DNA of 37,124 nucleotides, taken from NCBI GenBank assembly GCA_045600965.1, contig JAZRYW010000017.1:1-37124 (forward strand), in the 5' to 3' direction. A model generated the notes under the pieces. It had not been told where the DNA came from. It was given only the letters and a program-made list of their open reading frames with translations, and did no database searches. The position numbers were made by a program, and so were the translations under genes. The stretch comes from RGIG6374 sp045600965 (GTDB lineage: Bacteria > Bacteroidota > Bacteroidia > Bacteroidales > UBA932). Within the stretch, counting starts at the first letter, position 1; every line of letters begins with the position of its first letter. Below are positions 16,342-25,420 of this stretch, piece after piece.

Positions 16342-17520
16342 ATGACACAAGAACAAAAAACTTTTCTTCAGAACTGTTCAGAATGGTACAGAAAAGAACT
16401 GACGGAGAATATTATGCCCTTCTGGCTGGAGCACGGCCTTGACCGTGTGAACGGAGGGGTCTACACCTGTGTGGACCGTGACGGCACGCTTATCGACACC
16501 ACCAAGTCCGTATGGTTCCAGGGCCGCTACGGCTATGTGACGGCCTATGCCTACAACAATATCGAGCGCAACCCCGAATGGCTCGCCGCCTCAAAGTCCT
16601 GCATCGATTTCATCGAGAGGCACTGCATAGACACTGACGGCCATATGTTCTTCTCGGTGACAGCCGAAGGACAGCCTCTGCGCAAGCGCCGTTACGTGTT
16701 CTCCGACTGCTTTGCCGCAATAGCTATGGCTGAGTATGCAAAGGCTTCGGGAGACAGCGCTTACGCCGACAGGGCTCTTGCCACTTTCCGCAACATAAAG
16801 AGGATGCTCGAGACCCCCGGATTCCTCGAACCCAAGGGCTACCTTCCCGGAAAGAGCCACTCGATAACAATGATACTGGTCAATGTCGCCCTCGTCCTCA
16901 AGCAGGTCTGCAGCGATTCCGTCCTTGATGAGCAGATAGTGACATCCGTCGATTTGATTGAGAAATACCTGATGCATCCCGAATTCGGCTGCGTGCTTGA
17001 ATCAGTGAATCCGGACGGCAGCCTGATAGATACCTGCGAGGGCCGCGTGATCAATCCCGGCCACGGCATCGAGACCGCCTGGTTCCTTATGCAGGCGGCG
17101 AGGGTCACCGGCAACGCCCGTTACCGCGACCTCGGTCTGACCATCCTTGACTGGCAGTACAGGTGGGGCTGGGACGAGGAGTTCGGAGGAATCATCAACT
17201 TCCGCGACTGCAAGGGTCTGCCCTGTCAGGACTATTCCCAGGATATGAAGTTCTGGTGGCCGCAGTGCGAGACCATAATCGCCTCCCTTTTCGCATATCA
17301 GGCCACCGGGGATGACAAATATCTCGAAATGCACCGCAAGGCGCACCTGTGGTCGGTGGAACACCTCTGCGACAGTCAGTATGGTGAATGGTTCGGCTAT
17401 CTCCACCGTGACGGCACCGTGGCCCAGCCTGCCAAGGGCAATCTCTTCAAGGGACCCTTCCACATCCCCAGAATGCTTACCGTTTCACACCTTATGTGCA
17501 GGGAGATACTTTCAAAATGA
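16342..17520 (+). CDS. N-acylglucosamine 2-epimerase (AGE family)
   Basis: The 392-residue cytosolic alpha/alpha-barrel enzyme interconverts GlcNAc and ManNAc in the family. The pattern favours a true AGE over cellobiose 2-epimerase: NGGVYTCVDRDG (37-48), KSVWFQGRYGYV with Arg62, His241 in NPGHGIETAWFL, and EWFGYLHRDGTVAQPAKGN leading to His374 in GPFHIPR. The two His match the catalytic pair of renin-binding-protein-type epimerases. The start at 16342 follows the promoter; the 3' end overlaps the GHL10 gene by 4 nt (ATGA). As first gene of the PUL it suggests an amino sugar product. Isomerisation of another sugar remains possible. Confidence 0.9.
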   Translation: MTQEQKTFLQNCSEWYRKELTENIMPFWLEHGLDRVNGGVYTCVDRDGTLIDTTKSVWFQGRYGYVTAYAYNNIERNPEWLAASKSCIDFIERHCIDTDGHMFFSVTAEGQPLRKRRYVFSDCFAAIAMAEYAKASGDSAYADRALATFRNIKRMLETPGFLEPKGYLPGKSHSITMILVNVALVLKQVCSDSVLDEQIVTSVDLIEKYLMHPEFGCVLESVNPDGSLIDTCEGRVINPGHGIETAWFLMQAARVTGNARYRDLGLTILDWQYRWGWDEEFGGIINFRDCKGLPCQDYSQDMKFWWPQCETIIASLFAYQATGDDKYLEMHRKAHLWSVEHLCDSQYGEWFGYLHRDGTVAQPAKGNLFKGPFHIPRMLTVSHLMCREILSK

Positions 17521-18842
17521 AAAGGCTTTTGATATTCGCGGCGCTTGTATGCGCCCTGACCTGCTGCTCAAACAGACCTGCGGAAGAGCAGGTCAACAGA
17601 AATTATATGTGGTTCGACTGCGAGGCCAACTATGCGGCCCTCTCCACACCGGAGGGAATACGCAACTACCTCGAGAAAGTCAGCGCCCTCGGCTTCGGCA
17701 ATGTGGTCGTCGACGTGAAATCCATCACCGGCGAGGTGCTTTACGACAGTGGCATCGCTCCGTATATGAGTCCGTTCGACGGCATCGAACGTCCCCGCGA
17801 CTACGATATGATGGGCTATTTCATCAAATACGGTCACGAATTGGGCCTGAAGGTTTTCGCCAGCCTGAACGTGTTCTGCGGCGGCCACAACTTTATGAGC
17901 CGCGGCATCATCTACAACGAGCATCCGGAATGGCAGAGCCTCTGCTATGACAAGGGTGAACTTGTGCCCATCAGCCAAATCGAGGACAACTACAACGGTA
18001 TGGTCAATGCCGCCGACCCCGAGGTGCAGGATTATGAACTTTCCATCCTCGAGGAGTTCGTGGGTAGATATCCTCAGTGTGACGGCCTCATCTTCGACCG
18101 CCTGCGTTTCGACGGGATGACGGCCGACTACAGCAGTGTGAGCCGGCAGATGTTCGAACAGTGGCTGGGCCGGCAGGTTATGACCTGGCCGGAAGACGTG
18201 CTCAGATGGTATGATGATGACGGCTCCCTGCGCGATGAATGGGCGCCGGGACCGCTCTTCAAGGAGTGGTGCGAGTGGCGCGCCACCGTCATACACGACT
18301 TCGTTGAAAGGGCTCACAAGGCATTGAAGAAGATCAATCCAAACCTTGTCATCGGTGACTACACCGGAGCCTGGTATCCCACATACAACCAGCTCGGAGT
18401 GAACTGGGCGTCCACAGCCTATGACCCTTCGGCAGATTTCGACTGGGCCACCCCCACCTATTACAGGACAGGCTATGCCGAACTGCTTGACGTATATATG
18501 ACGGGGCTTTATTATTCCTACATCACCAAGGCCGACATAGACAGGGCAATCGGAGTGAGCGGACAGAACGGCGAGGCCGGTCTGCAGCTTGCACTCATAT
18601 ACTGCTACAGCGTGGAAGGCGGTGCCGAACTGGCCAGGGAGATCACCTGCGGTGTCGTTCCGGTAGTCGGTTCCATATATGTGGAACAGTACATAGGGGA
18701 GATGGAAAAATTCCCCCTTGCTGTGGAACAGTCTCTCAAATCCACGGGCGGAGTGATGGTGTTCGACATCTCGCACCTTGACAAGCACCGTTTGTGGGAT
18801 GAACTTGAAAAAGCGATGAGAAAAGGAAATCAAATAAGATAA
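17517..18842 (+). CDS. GHL10-type family 10 glycosylhydrolase-like lipoprotein (copy 1)
   Basis: This 441-residue protein has a probable lipoprotein signal, MKRLLIFAALVCALTCC, and a single TIM-barrel domain of the GHL10 type. Visible signatures are NYMWFDCEANYAAL, VVVDVKSITGEVLYDS, YNEHPEW (133-139) and the strand CDGLIFDRLRFDG with Asp194, the likely catalytic-site acid by analogy. Well-studied GHL10 relatives include E. coli DigH (YddW), which acts on denuded peptidoglycan glycan strands; other relatives are often just called alpha-amylase family proteins. The start overlaps the epimerase stop; SusC begins 2 nt after its stop. It is paralogous to the gene at 25421. Substrate is unproven. 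Confidence 0.85.
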   Translation: MKRLLIFAALVCALTCCSNRPAEEQVNRNYMWFDCEANYAALSTPEGIRNYLEKVSALGFGNVVVDVKSITGEVLYDSGIAPYMSPFDGIERPRDYDMMGYFIKYGHELGLKVFASLNVFCGGHNFMSRGIIYNEHPEWQSLCYDKGELVPISQIEDNYNGMVNAADPEVQDYELSILEEFVGRYPQCDGLIFDRLRFDGMTADYSSVSRQMFEQWLGRQVMTWPEDVLRWYDDDGSLRDEWAPGPLFKEWCEWRATVIHDFVERAHKALKKINPNLVIGDYTGAWYPTYNQLGVNWASTAYDPSADFDWATPTYYRTGYAELLDVYMTGLYYSYITKADIDRAIGVSGQNGEAGLQLALIYCYSVEGGAELAREITCGVVPVVGSIYVEQYIGEMEKFPLAVEQSLKSTGGVMVFDISHLDKHRLWDELEKAMRKGNQIR

Positions 18843-18844
18843 TA

Positions 18845-21800
18845 ATGTATATAAATTTGAAAATCAATCAGATGGCTCGAACTTTCCTCGTGGCGCTGAT
18901 GTTCTTTGCAGGAACTCTGAGCGCATTCGCGCAGGGAAGGATATCCGGAAAAGTGACCGGCACGGACGGTGAGCCCCTTGCCGGTGTCACTGTTATGGTC
19001 CAGGGTACCAGGACGGGTACCGTGACTGACTGGGACGGCTCATATTCCATCCAGGCATCGAAGGGCGATGTCCTCGAATTCATATGCCTGGGTATGGCCG
19101 ACGTTACGCGTACCGTGGAAAGCGATGCCCGCATCGACGTCGTTATGACTGAAGACACTCTCTATCTCGAGGATGTGGTTGTCGTCGGATACGGCACCCA
19201 GAAGAAATCATCGCTCACCAGCGCGGTATCGGCGATAAAGGGTGAGGAACTGCTCAAGGCTCCTGCAACCAACGTGACGCAGGTGCTGGCAGGCCGTCTG
19301 CCCGGTATTTCCTCCCTTCAGGAATCCGGAGAGCCCGGTCTTGACCAGGCAAGTCTCCGCATCCGCGGTTCCGTGTACGGGGTGAGCTACATTGTGGACG
19401 GCTTCCCTGTCTCGGACATAAATGACATCGACCCGGCCGACATAGAGAGCGTATCCGTCCTCAAGGATGGCGCCTCCGCAGCCGTTTACGGTCTTCAGGC
19501 CGCCGGCGGTGTGATAATAATCACCACCAGGCGCGGTGACAAGGGAGCGACGAAGATCACCTACAACACTTCCCTCGGCGCATCGATGAACGCCAACTTC
19601 CCTGAATTCATGGACGGACCGCAGTTCGCATATTATTACAATATGGCGCAGATGATGGACCAGCTGGCCAACGGAGAAATCTCCTCGCCGGAGGAGTATT
19701 CCTCCTATTTCACCGGGTCCCAGGTCGCCGCGATGCAGAACGGCGATCCCACGGACGGCTGGGACAACGTCAACTACGTGAACAAGGTGTTCGGCACAGG
19801 TTTCACACAGAAGCACAACGTGACCGTGCAGGGCGGCACGAATGAGATGAAGTATTTCACCTCATTCGGCGTTATGGACCAGAAGGGTAACATCGACAAT
19901 TTCACATACAAGCGCTACAACCTGCGTGCGAACATAGACGCAGACATCGCGAAGAACTTCCATTTCACCCTCGGGCTTTCAGGCGTGCTGACCAACCGCA
20001 GCACACCCGCCTACGCATCCGGCGGCTCGGACTCCGAACTCGGATATGAGGCGGGATGGTTCTCCATCGCCCGCCAGACCATACAGATGCATCCGTATCT
20101 TCCCGAAACCTATGACGGCTTCTATACAGGTTCTGTCCAGAATAACCAGGCCTTCCTGTGCAGCCCTCTCGCAGCCATCTACGAGTCGGGTTACAAGCAC
20201 ACCACCGGCGCTTCGTTCTCTGCCAACACCTCCCTGAGCTACAACGTTCCCTGGATAAAGGGTCTGCAGCTCAAGGCCAGCGGCTCGTTCGACCTGGGCA
20301 ATTCATACAGCAAGAACCTCAGCACCCCCTACACTATGATGCAGGCCGTCAAGAACGGAGCGGGTGAATGGAACTGGGTCAGGAGGACGGACAATCCGCA
20401 CGTCACCGACAACGTCAACAACCTCGGTGAAGGCTCCTCCTGGTCACGCCAGATGGTGGGACAGGCCGGGATATGGTACAGCAACTCATTCGGAAAGAAC
20501 AACATCGAGGCGATGGCCCTGGCCGAAGTGCGTTTCTACAATGGAAACGGCCTGTCAGCCTATGCCAAGAGCCTGCCTTTCGAGTCCCTTCCCGAATTGA
20601 GCAACGGCGTTGCGACCAACGACCCTGTGGGCGGTTGGAGTGATGCCACCCGCAGCGCAGGCTATGTGGCCCGACTGAAATATGACTATGACGAACGCTA
20701 CCTGTTCGAATTCACAGGGCGCGTGGACGGTTCGTACAAGTTCGCCGGTATGACCGACACCCGCTGGGGTTTCTTCCCTTCCGCGTCCATAGGCTGGCGA
20801 ATCAACAAGGAGGAGTTCATGAAGGGCGCCGGCGCTGTCGACGATCTCAAGATACGCGCCTCCGTCGGCCTGCTTGGAAATGACAGCGTGAGCCCCTATA
20901 TGTTCCTGAGTTCATATTCGCAGTGGAACAATGTCGCTCTGGGTCAACGTGGAGGCGTGACGACAATCGCTCCGGCTTATTATACTTCCGGCATCGCCAA
21001 CACAGGCCTGACCTGGGAGAAGACAATGAGCTGGAACGTCGGCTATGACCTTACGATGTGGGGCGGCAAACTCGGTATGGAGGTGGACGGCTTCTACAAC
21101 TACACCTACGATATGCTGACTTACCAGTCAACCGGCTTCCCCTCTTCGATGGGCGGCTATTATCCTACCTGGGTCAATCACAATGCGCTGGATTCCAAGG
21201 GTATAGATATCCTCTTGAGCCATCGCAACCATTTCGACCTCCTTGGTAAGCCCTTCTGGTATGACATCGCCGCCAGCCTCACGTATTCGCATACCCGCTG
21301 GCTCGTGTATCAGGATGAACCCAACATCGTCGACTACCGCAAGCGTGTCGGCACCACTTACGGCAGCATACTCTGCTGGAAGGCGGACGGCCTGTTCCTG
21401 AGCGAGGACGACATAGATCAGTCGGCCTGGTACGGCACACGCCCCAACCTGGGTGACATTAAGTACGTCGACGTGAACGGTGACGGCAAGATTGATGAGG
21501 ATGACAAGGGCTATTTCGGACGCTCCAACCGGCCCCAGCTGACCTACGGTCTTAACATCAATCTCGCCTGGAACGGATTCGACCTGAACGCGCAGTTCAC
21601 AGGCGGCGCAATGTTCGACGTCTCCCTGACCGGCACCTACTTCAACGGATACGACGACAACACCATCTGGACCCAGACCTTCAAGGAGGGCGGCAACTCA
21701 CCTCTCTTCCTGGTCCAGAACGCATACAGCGTGGACAACACCACCAACGCGACTTTCCCGAGACTTACTCTCTCCACCACGAGCCACGGCGGTGACAACG

Positions 21801-22051
21801 GCCTGAGTTCGACCTTCTGGATACGCGACGGCAAATACGTCCGCCTCAAGACGGCGCAGCTGGGATACACCATTCCCGCCAAGCTCACATCGAAGATCGG
21901 TGTTGAGGCTCTCCGCTTCTTCGTCGAAGGACAGAACATATTCACCATCGACAATCTGCCGGAAGGCATCGACCCCGAGTCACCCGGTGTCAACAACGGA
22001 TATTACCCTCAGCAGAGGATGCTTATGGGCGGTTTGACATTAACATTCTAA
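18845..22051 (+). CDS. SusC-like TonB-dependent outer-membrane glycan transporter
   Basis: The 1068-residue protein has a signal peptide ending near residue 30 (SAFAQ), a carboxypeptidase-regulatory-like domain at 32-105 (GRISGKVTGTDGEPLAGVTV), and the SusC linker LEDVVVVGYGTQKKSSLTSAVS (109-129). A plug domain follows, with SLRIRGSVYGVSYIVDGFPV and VLKDGASAAVYGLQAAGGVI, then a 22-strand barrel ending GGLTLTF. It imports oligosaccharides with the SusD lid, powered by TonB. The start may instead be residue 10 (MARTFLVAL at 18872), which also gives a good signal peptide. It is directly followed by SusD. Confidence 0.97.
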   Translation: MYINLKINQMARTFLVALMFFAGTLSAFAQGRISGKVTGTDGEPLAGVTVMVQGTRTGTVTDWDGSYSIQASKGDVLEFICLGMADVTRTVESDARIDVVMTEDTLYLEDVVVVGYGTQKKSSLTSAVSAIKGEELLKAPATNVTQVLAGRLPGISSLQESGEPGLDQASLRIRGSVYGVSYIVDGFPVSDINDIDPADIESVSVLKDGASAAVYGLQAAGGVIIITTRRGDKGATKITYNTSLGASMNANFPEFMDGPQFAYYYNMAQMMDQLANGEISSPEEYSSYFTGSQVAAMQNGDPTDGWDNVNYVNKVFGTGFTQKHNVTVQGGTNEMKYFTSFGVMDQKGNIDNFTYKRYNLRANIDADIAKNFHFTLGLSGVLTNRSTPAYASGGSDSELGYEAGWFSIARQTIQMHPYLPETYDGFYTGSVQNNQAFLCSPLAAIYESGYKHTTGASFSANTSLSYNVPWIKGLQLKASGSFDLGNSYSKNLSTPYTMMQAVKNGAGEWNWVRRTDNPHVTDNVNNLGEGSSWSRQMVGQAGIWYSNSFGKNNIEAMALAEVRFYNGNGLSAYAKSLPFESLPELSNGVATNDPVGGWSDATRSAGYVARLKYDYDERYLFEFTGRVDGSYKFAGMTDTRWGFFPSASIGWRINKEEFMKGAGAVDDLKIRASVGLLGNDSVSPYMFLSSYSQWNNVALGQRGGVTTIAPAYYTSGIANTGLTWEKTMSWNVGYDLTMWGGKLGMEVDGFYNYTYDMLTYQSTGFPSSMGGYYPTWVNHNALDSKGIDILLSHRNHFDLLGKPFWYDIAASLTYSHTRWLVYQDEPNIVDYRKRVGTTYGSILCWKADGLFLSEDDIDQSAWYGTRPNLGDIKYVDVNGDGKIDEDDKGYFGRSNRPQLTYGLNINLAWNGFDLNAQFTGGAMFDVSLTGTYFNGYDDNTIWTQTFKEGGNSPLFLVQNAYSVDNTTNATFPRLTLSTTSHGGDNGLSSTFWIRDGKYVRLKTAQLGYTIPAKLTSKIGVEALRFFVEGQNIFTIDNLPEGIDPESPGVNNGYYPQQRMLMGGLTLTF

Positions 22052-22057
22052 GGAGGT
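22051..22057 (+). promoter_or_regulatory. Perfect Shine-Dalgarno of susD
   Basis: AGGAGGT begins in the SusC stop codon and is 6 nt before the SusD ATG. It is unusual for this phylum and implies strong, independent translation of SusD. Confidence 0.7.
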
Positions 22058-22063
22058 ACTGCA

Positions 22064-23713
22064 ATGAAAAAGAATATCATCGTTTTATTTTCCGCCGCCA
22101 TTCTGGGCGCAGCCTGCAACGAACTGCTGGATATGACTCCTTCGGACCGCGTTTCGGAAAAGACCATCTGGGCCGAAACCTCTTCCGCAGAATACTCCAT
22201 CAACTACCTCTACAGCTATATCTGGGACCTCAATTCGTCTCCCACAGGCATAGGCTTGACCGAGGCCCTGACAGACCAGCTGAAATACACTTCCTACAAT
22301 TACAACGCGATGTGCTTCATCCCGTCCGAACTTTCCTATGGCGGCAGTGTGCTGACGCCCACCTACGTGGATGCCTATATGGGCTACTGGGGGGTGCTTT
22401 ATGAAGCCTTGAGGCGTGTCAACGCCGACCTGAACTATCTGCACGCCTACGGAAAGATGTCCCAGGGCGAGCAACTCAGGCTCGAAGGCGAGCTCCGCTT
22501 CCTGCGCGCGTTCACATATTTCGAACTTCTCAAGCGCTACAGGGAGGTGATCATATATGATGAGGACCTTACAGCTATCGTCAAGGACAAGGCGCTGGGC
22601 ACTGAATCAGAGGGCTGGGATATGGTACAGGCCGACCTCGAGTTCGCCGCCGCGAACCTGCCTGCACCGTCTGCGGCAGGCGGCAGGATAGACAAGGGTA
22701 TGGCTTTCGCGTTCACGACACGTGCAATGCTGTACGCCAAGCGCTACGATGCGGTGACAGCGGCTGCGGATTCCGTGACAGGACTCGGCTACGCCCTTGA
22801 GGCCAACTACGCCGACGGTTATGCCAAGTCTCTCAAGGACGGTAACCGCGAGGCTATCCTGCAATACACTTTCGACCTCTCCAACGGTCTGACACACAGT
22901 TTCAACTTCTATTATACCGCAGGCGGCGACTATACTGTGAACTCCGCAACCGGCGGCGGTTACGGTGTGCCCACCCAGGAAATGGTGGAATCCTATGAAC
23001 TTGCAACCGGAGGCTATCCCGACTGGTCAAAGTGGCACAGCGCGGAAGGCACCACGGAAACCCCTCCCTACGAACTTCTCGAGCCCCGCTTCCATTCCAC
23101 CATACTCTACAACGGAGCGCAGTGGAAGGGCCGCACCATCGAACCGTTCGTCAACGGCACCGACGGATGGGCCACCTGGAAAACCGACAAGGAGCCCAAG
23201 GGCAAGACCGTTACCGGATACTATCTCCGCAAGCTTGTGGATGAGACATATGACGTGAACACGTCCGGCAGCAGCCAGCCGTTCACCTTCCTCCGTTATG
23301 CCGAAGTCCTTCTGAACAAGGCCGAGGCCTGCCGCTTCACTTCCGACGAAAACACTGCCAACCAGATACTCCGTCAGATCAGGGAGCGTGTCGGTCTGCC
23401 TTATGTCAACTGCACCGGCGACGACCTCTGGAAGGCGATACGCCACGAGCGCAAGGTGGAACTCGCCTACGAAGGCCTGCTCTACTGGGATCTCCGCCGA
23501 TGGGGTGACGCGCCGAAGGACTATCCCGAAGGCCTTGCCAACTACCGGCAGCACGGCCTGAAAATTGAAAGGAAGGGTGACGGATTCGTCTATACCTATG
23601 TGTCTGTGGACGACCAGGACCGCACATTCCCTGAGAAGATGCTCCGATTCCCTATGCCGGAGAGCGAACTCAACAGCAACAGCCTTGTCGAACAATATCC
23701 TGAATGGAAATAA
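22064..23713 (+). CDS. SusD/RagB-like outer-membrane glycan-binding lipoprotein
   Basis: This 549-residue protein starts MKKNIIVLFSAAILGAAC, with the lipidated Cys at 18. The mature start NELLDMTPSDRVSEKTIW is the usual SusD N-terminus. Further family blocks are LRFLRAFTYFELLKRYREV (TPR region), FTTRAMLYAKRYD, LRYAEVLLNKAEACRF and IRHERKVELAYEGLLYWDLRRW. It forms the lid of the SusC transporter and captures the incoming oligosaccharide. The surrounding genes point to an amino-sugar glycan, though no binding residues can be named. Confidence 0.97.
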   Translation: MKKNIIVLFSAAILGAACNELLDMTPSDRVSEKTIWAETSSAEYSINYLYSYIWDLNSSPTGIGLTEALTDQLKYTSYNYNAMCFIPSELSYGGSVLTPTYVDAYMGYWGVLYEALRRVNADLNYLHAYGKMSQGEQLRLEGELRFLRAFTYFELLKRYREVIIYDEDLTAIVKDKALGTESEGWDMVQADLEFAAANLPAPSAAGGRIDKGMAFAFTTRAMLYAKRYDAVTAAADSVTGLGYALEANYADGYAKSLKDGNREAILQYTFDLSNGLTHSFNFYYTAGGDYTVNSATGGGYGVPTQEMVESYELATGGYPDWSKWHSAEGTTETPPYELLEPRFHSTILYNGAQWKGRTIEPFVNGTDGWATWKTDKEPKGKTVTGYYLRKLVDETYDVNTSGSSQPFTFLRYAEVLLNKAEACRFTSDENTANQILRQIRERVGLPYVNCTGDDLWKAIRHERKVELAYEGLLYWDLRRWGDAPKDYPEGLANYRQHGLKIERKGDGFVYTYVSVDDQDRTFPEKMLRFPMPESELNSNSLVEQYPEWK

Positions 23714-23714
23714 A

Positions 23715-23721
23715 GGGAGGT
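23715..23721 (+). promoter_or_regulatory. Shine-Dalgarno deciding the start of the DUF5018 lipoprotein
   Basis: GGGAGGT is 6 nt before the ATG at 23728. This supports the 23728 start over an upstream in-frame ATG at 23704 that lies inside susD. Confidence 0.7.
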
Positions 23722-23727
23722 TATGGT

Positions 23728-25419
23728 ATGAAAAGAACAATTACAACATTAGCGGCAATACTCTTCCTGGCGGCTTCCTGCCACCAGCCCGAATGGATCG
23801 AGCCTACGGCCGACCGCCAGGGCCTTACCAGCATTACGGCAATATTCACGTTCGGTCCCTATGTCAATCAGGAGATGTCCAGACTTACGGTAACCGATGA
23901 CACTCAGGAGAGATATGTCATCGAAGTGCCCTGGTTCTTCCCTCCCACTTCGGATGACGAATCATCACCTTATATGACAAAAGTGAGGGTTCAGGCCGAA
24001 TTGCAGCCCAATTTCAAGATAGAGCCCGGACTCGGCATACTTGACCTTACCGAGGAGAACTGGTTCACATATACCAACCCCAAGGGTGAATCGCACCGCA
24101 TCTGCATCACCGGTGAGCGCATCAAGTCGTCTGAATGCAATCTGCTGGCCTTCTCTCTCAACGAACCGGCAGTCGTCGGCATCATAGACCAGAGCAGGCA
24201 TACAGTCACTCTTCCCACCAAGGACGACGTGACTTCGTGCAAGGCCTCATTCCAGGTTTCGCCCCACGCAACCATCAGTCCCGATCCCGCCAAGGCGAGG
24301 GATTATTCGCAGCCCGTGGTGTTCACGGTCACTGCCCATAACGGAGAGACTTTGCAGTACACGGTTGCAACCGGTGACCCCGAGAAGATAGATATGGGCT
24401 TCAATTCCAACACGGTTGAAAGGCTCTTCAACCTCGATCCTGTGAGCCGAATCGGCCTGCCTGACTACAAGTCGCCCACGGCGGTGTCACTTGCCGCCAT
24501 CGGCGGGCACCTTGTCATTTGCACCGGTGACGGATCTGTTCCCGTTGCAGTCAACCGGCTGAACGGCACCAAGGTCGGCGCCATCAAGCTCGGCAATGCA
24601 GTGGCGGGCTCCATCACCAACGATGAGGCCGAGCATATGCTCATAACCAATGTTGCCGAAGGCGGCAGCAACGTTGAGACTGTGAATATCTACCGCACGA
24701 ATGCCATCAGCGAGACTCCGACCCTCTTTTACAGCTTCCAGAACCCTACCGACTGCCCCATAGGACACAAGATGAAGGTTATGGGAGACATAGACGGAGA
24801 GGCAGTGATCGTATTCACAGCTGAGGGAATAGCAGGCGTTACAACCTGCGCCAAGGTTGTATGCCTGACCGTCTCTGAAGGAGCGGTCCGGGATGTGGCC
24901 GTGACTGATTTCGCATCCACCGGCCTGGGCTGGGGAGCGGCCCCCACCAACACGGCGACGGTAGTTCCCGCTTCTCTCACTCCCGGCCTGGACGGCTGGC
25001 TGCTCGACTATTACGAGGGCGGTTCCCAGACGCTCGATATGCTGCATTACATATCCGGTTCAGGTGCCGACACTCCGCTGTGGGCATACGGCGGCGACAA
25101 CGCCTGGGGCTATAATGCCAACTGCCTCGACAGTAAGACGTTCAACCACGTCAGATATGCATCCGTGCTGGTAACCAGCCACTTCCCGCAGTGGGGGCTC
25201 GGTCCTATGCTCTATCTCTACGACATATCCGATCCTTCCGCCCCTTCTCTCTGTATGTCCAACGAATCCATCAGCTGGTATCAGCAGGGTGATGCCTCGG
25301 ACGCAAGGGGAGACGTCGTGATTGCTCCTTCAGCCGACGGATACAAGTTATATATCTACTACTACGATGCCAATGCGCAGGCAATCGGAGGTTATGTCGC
25401 AGACTGTATAAAACGCTGA
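23728..25419 (+). CDS. DUF5018-type surface glycan-binding lipoprotein
   Basis: This 563-residue lipoprotein (signal MKRTITTLAAILFLAASC, Cys18) has two parts. Residues about 30-215 are beta-rich and contain tandem Ig-like strands with EVPWFFPPTSDD and VTSCKASFQVSPHATISPDP, as in DUF5018. Residues about 225-563 form a second domain, probably beta-propeller-like, which shares several blocks with the C-terminal half of the BACON lipoprotein at 26912 (GDIDGEAVI, EGIAGVTTC, FPQWGLGPM). The position right after susD is typical of SusE/SGBP proteins that hold the glycan at the cell surface. No catalytic motif is visible. It ends 1 nt before the second GHL10 gene. Confidence 0.82.
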   Translation: MKRTITTLAAILFLAASCHQPEWIEPTADRQGLTSITAIFTFGPYVNQEMSRLTVTDDTQERYVIEVPWFFPPTSDDESSPYMTKVRVQAELQPNFKIEPGLGILDLTEENWFTYTNPKGESHRICITGERIKSSECNLLAFSLNEPAVVGIIDQSRHTVTLPTKDDVTSCKASFQVSPHATISPDPAKARDYSQPVVFTVTAHNGETLQYTVATGDPEKIDMGFNSNTVERLFNLDPVSRIGLPDYKSPTAVSLAAIGGHLVICTGDGSVPVAVNRLNGTKVGAIKLGNAVAGSITNDEAEHMLITNVAEGGSNVETVNIYRTNAISETPTLFYSFQNPTDCPIGHKMKVMGDIDGEAVIVFTAEGIAGVTTCAKVVCLTVSEGAVRDVAVTDFASTGLGWGAAPTNTATVVPASLTPGLDGWLLDYYEGGSQTLDMLHYISGSGADTPLWAYGGDNAWGYNANCLDSKTFNHVRYASVLVTSHFPQWGLGPMLYLYDISDPSAPSLCMSNESISWYQQGDASDARGDVVIAPSADGYKLYIYYYDANAQAIGGYVADCIKR

Positions 25420-25420
25420 G

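Noticed and set aside
17568..18833. A 421-codon minus-strand open frame opposite GHL10 copy 1
   Set aside because: It is an antisense shadow caused by codon bias; the plus-strand protein has a signal peptide and clear motifs.
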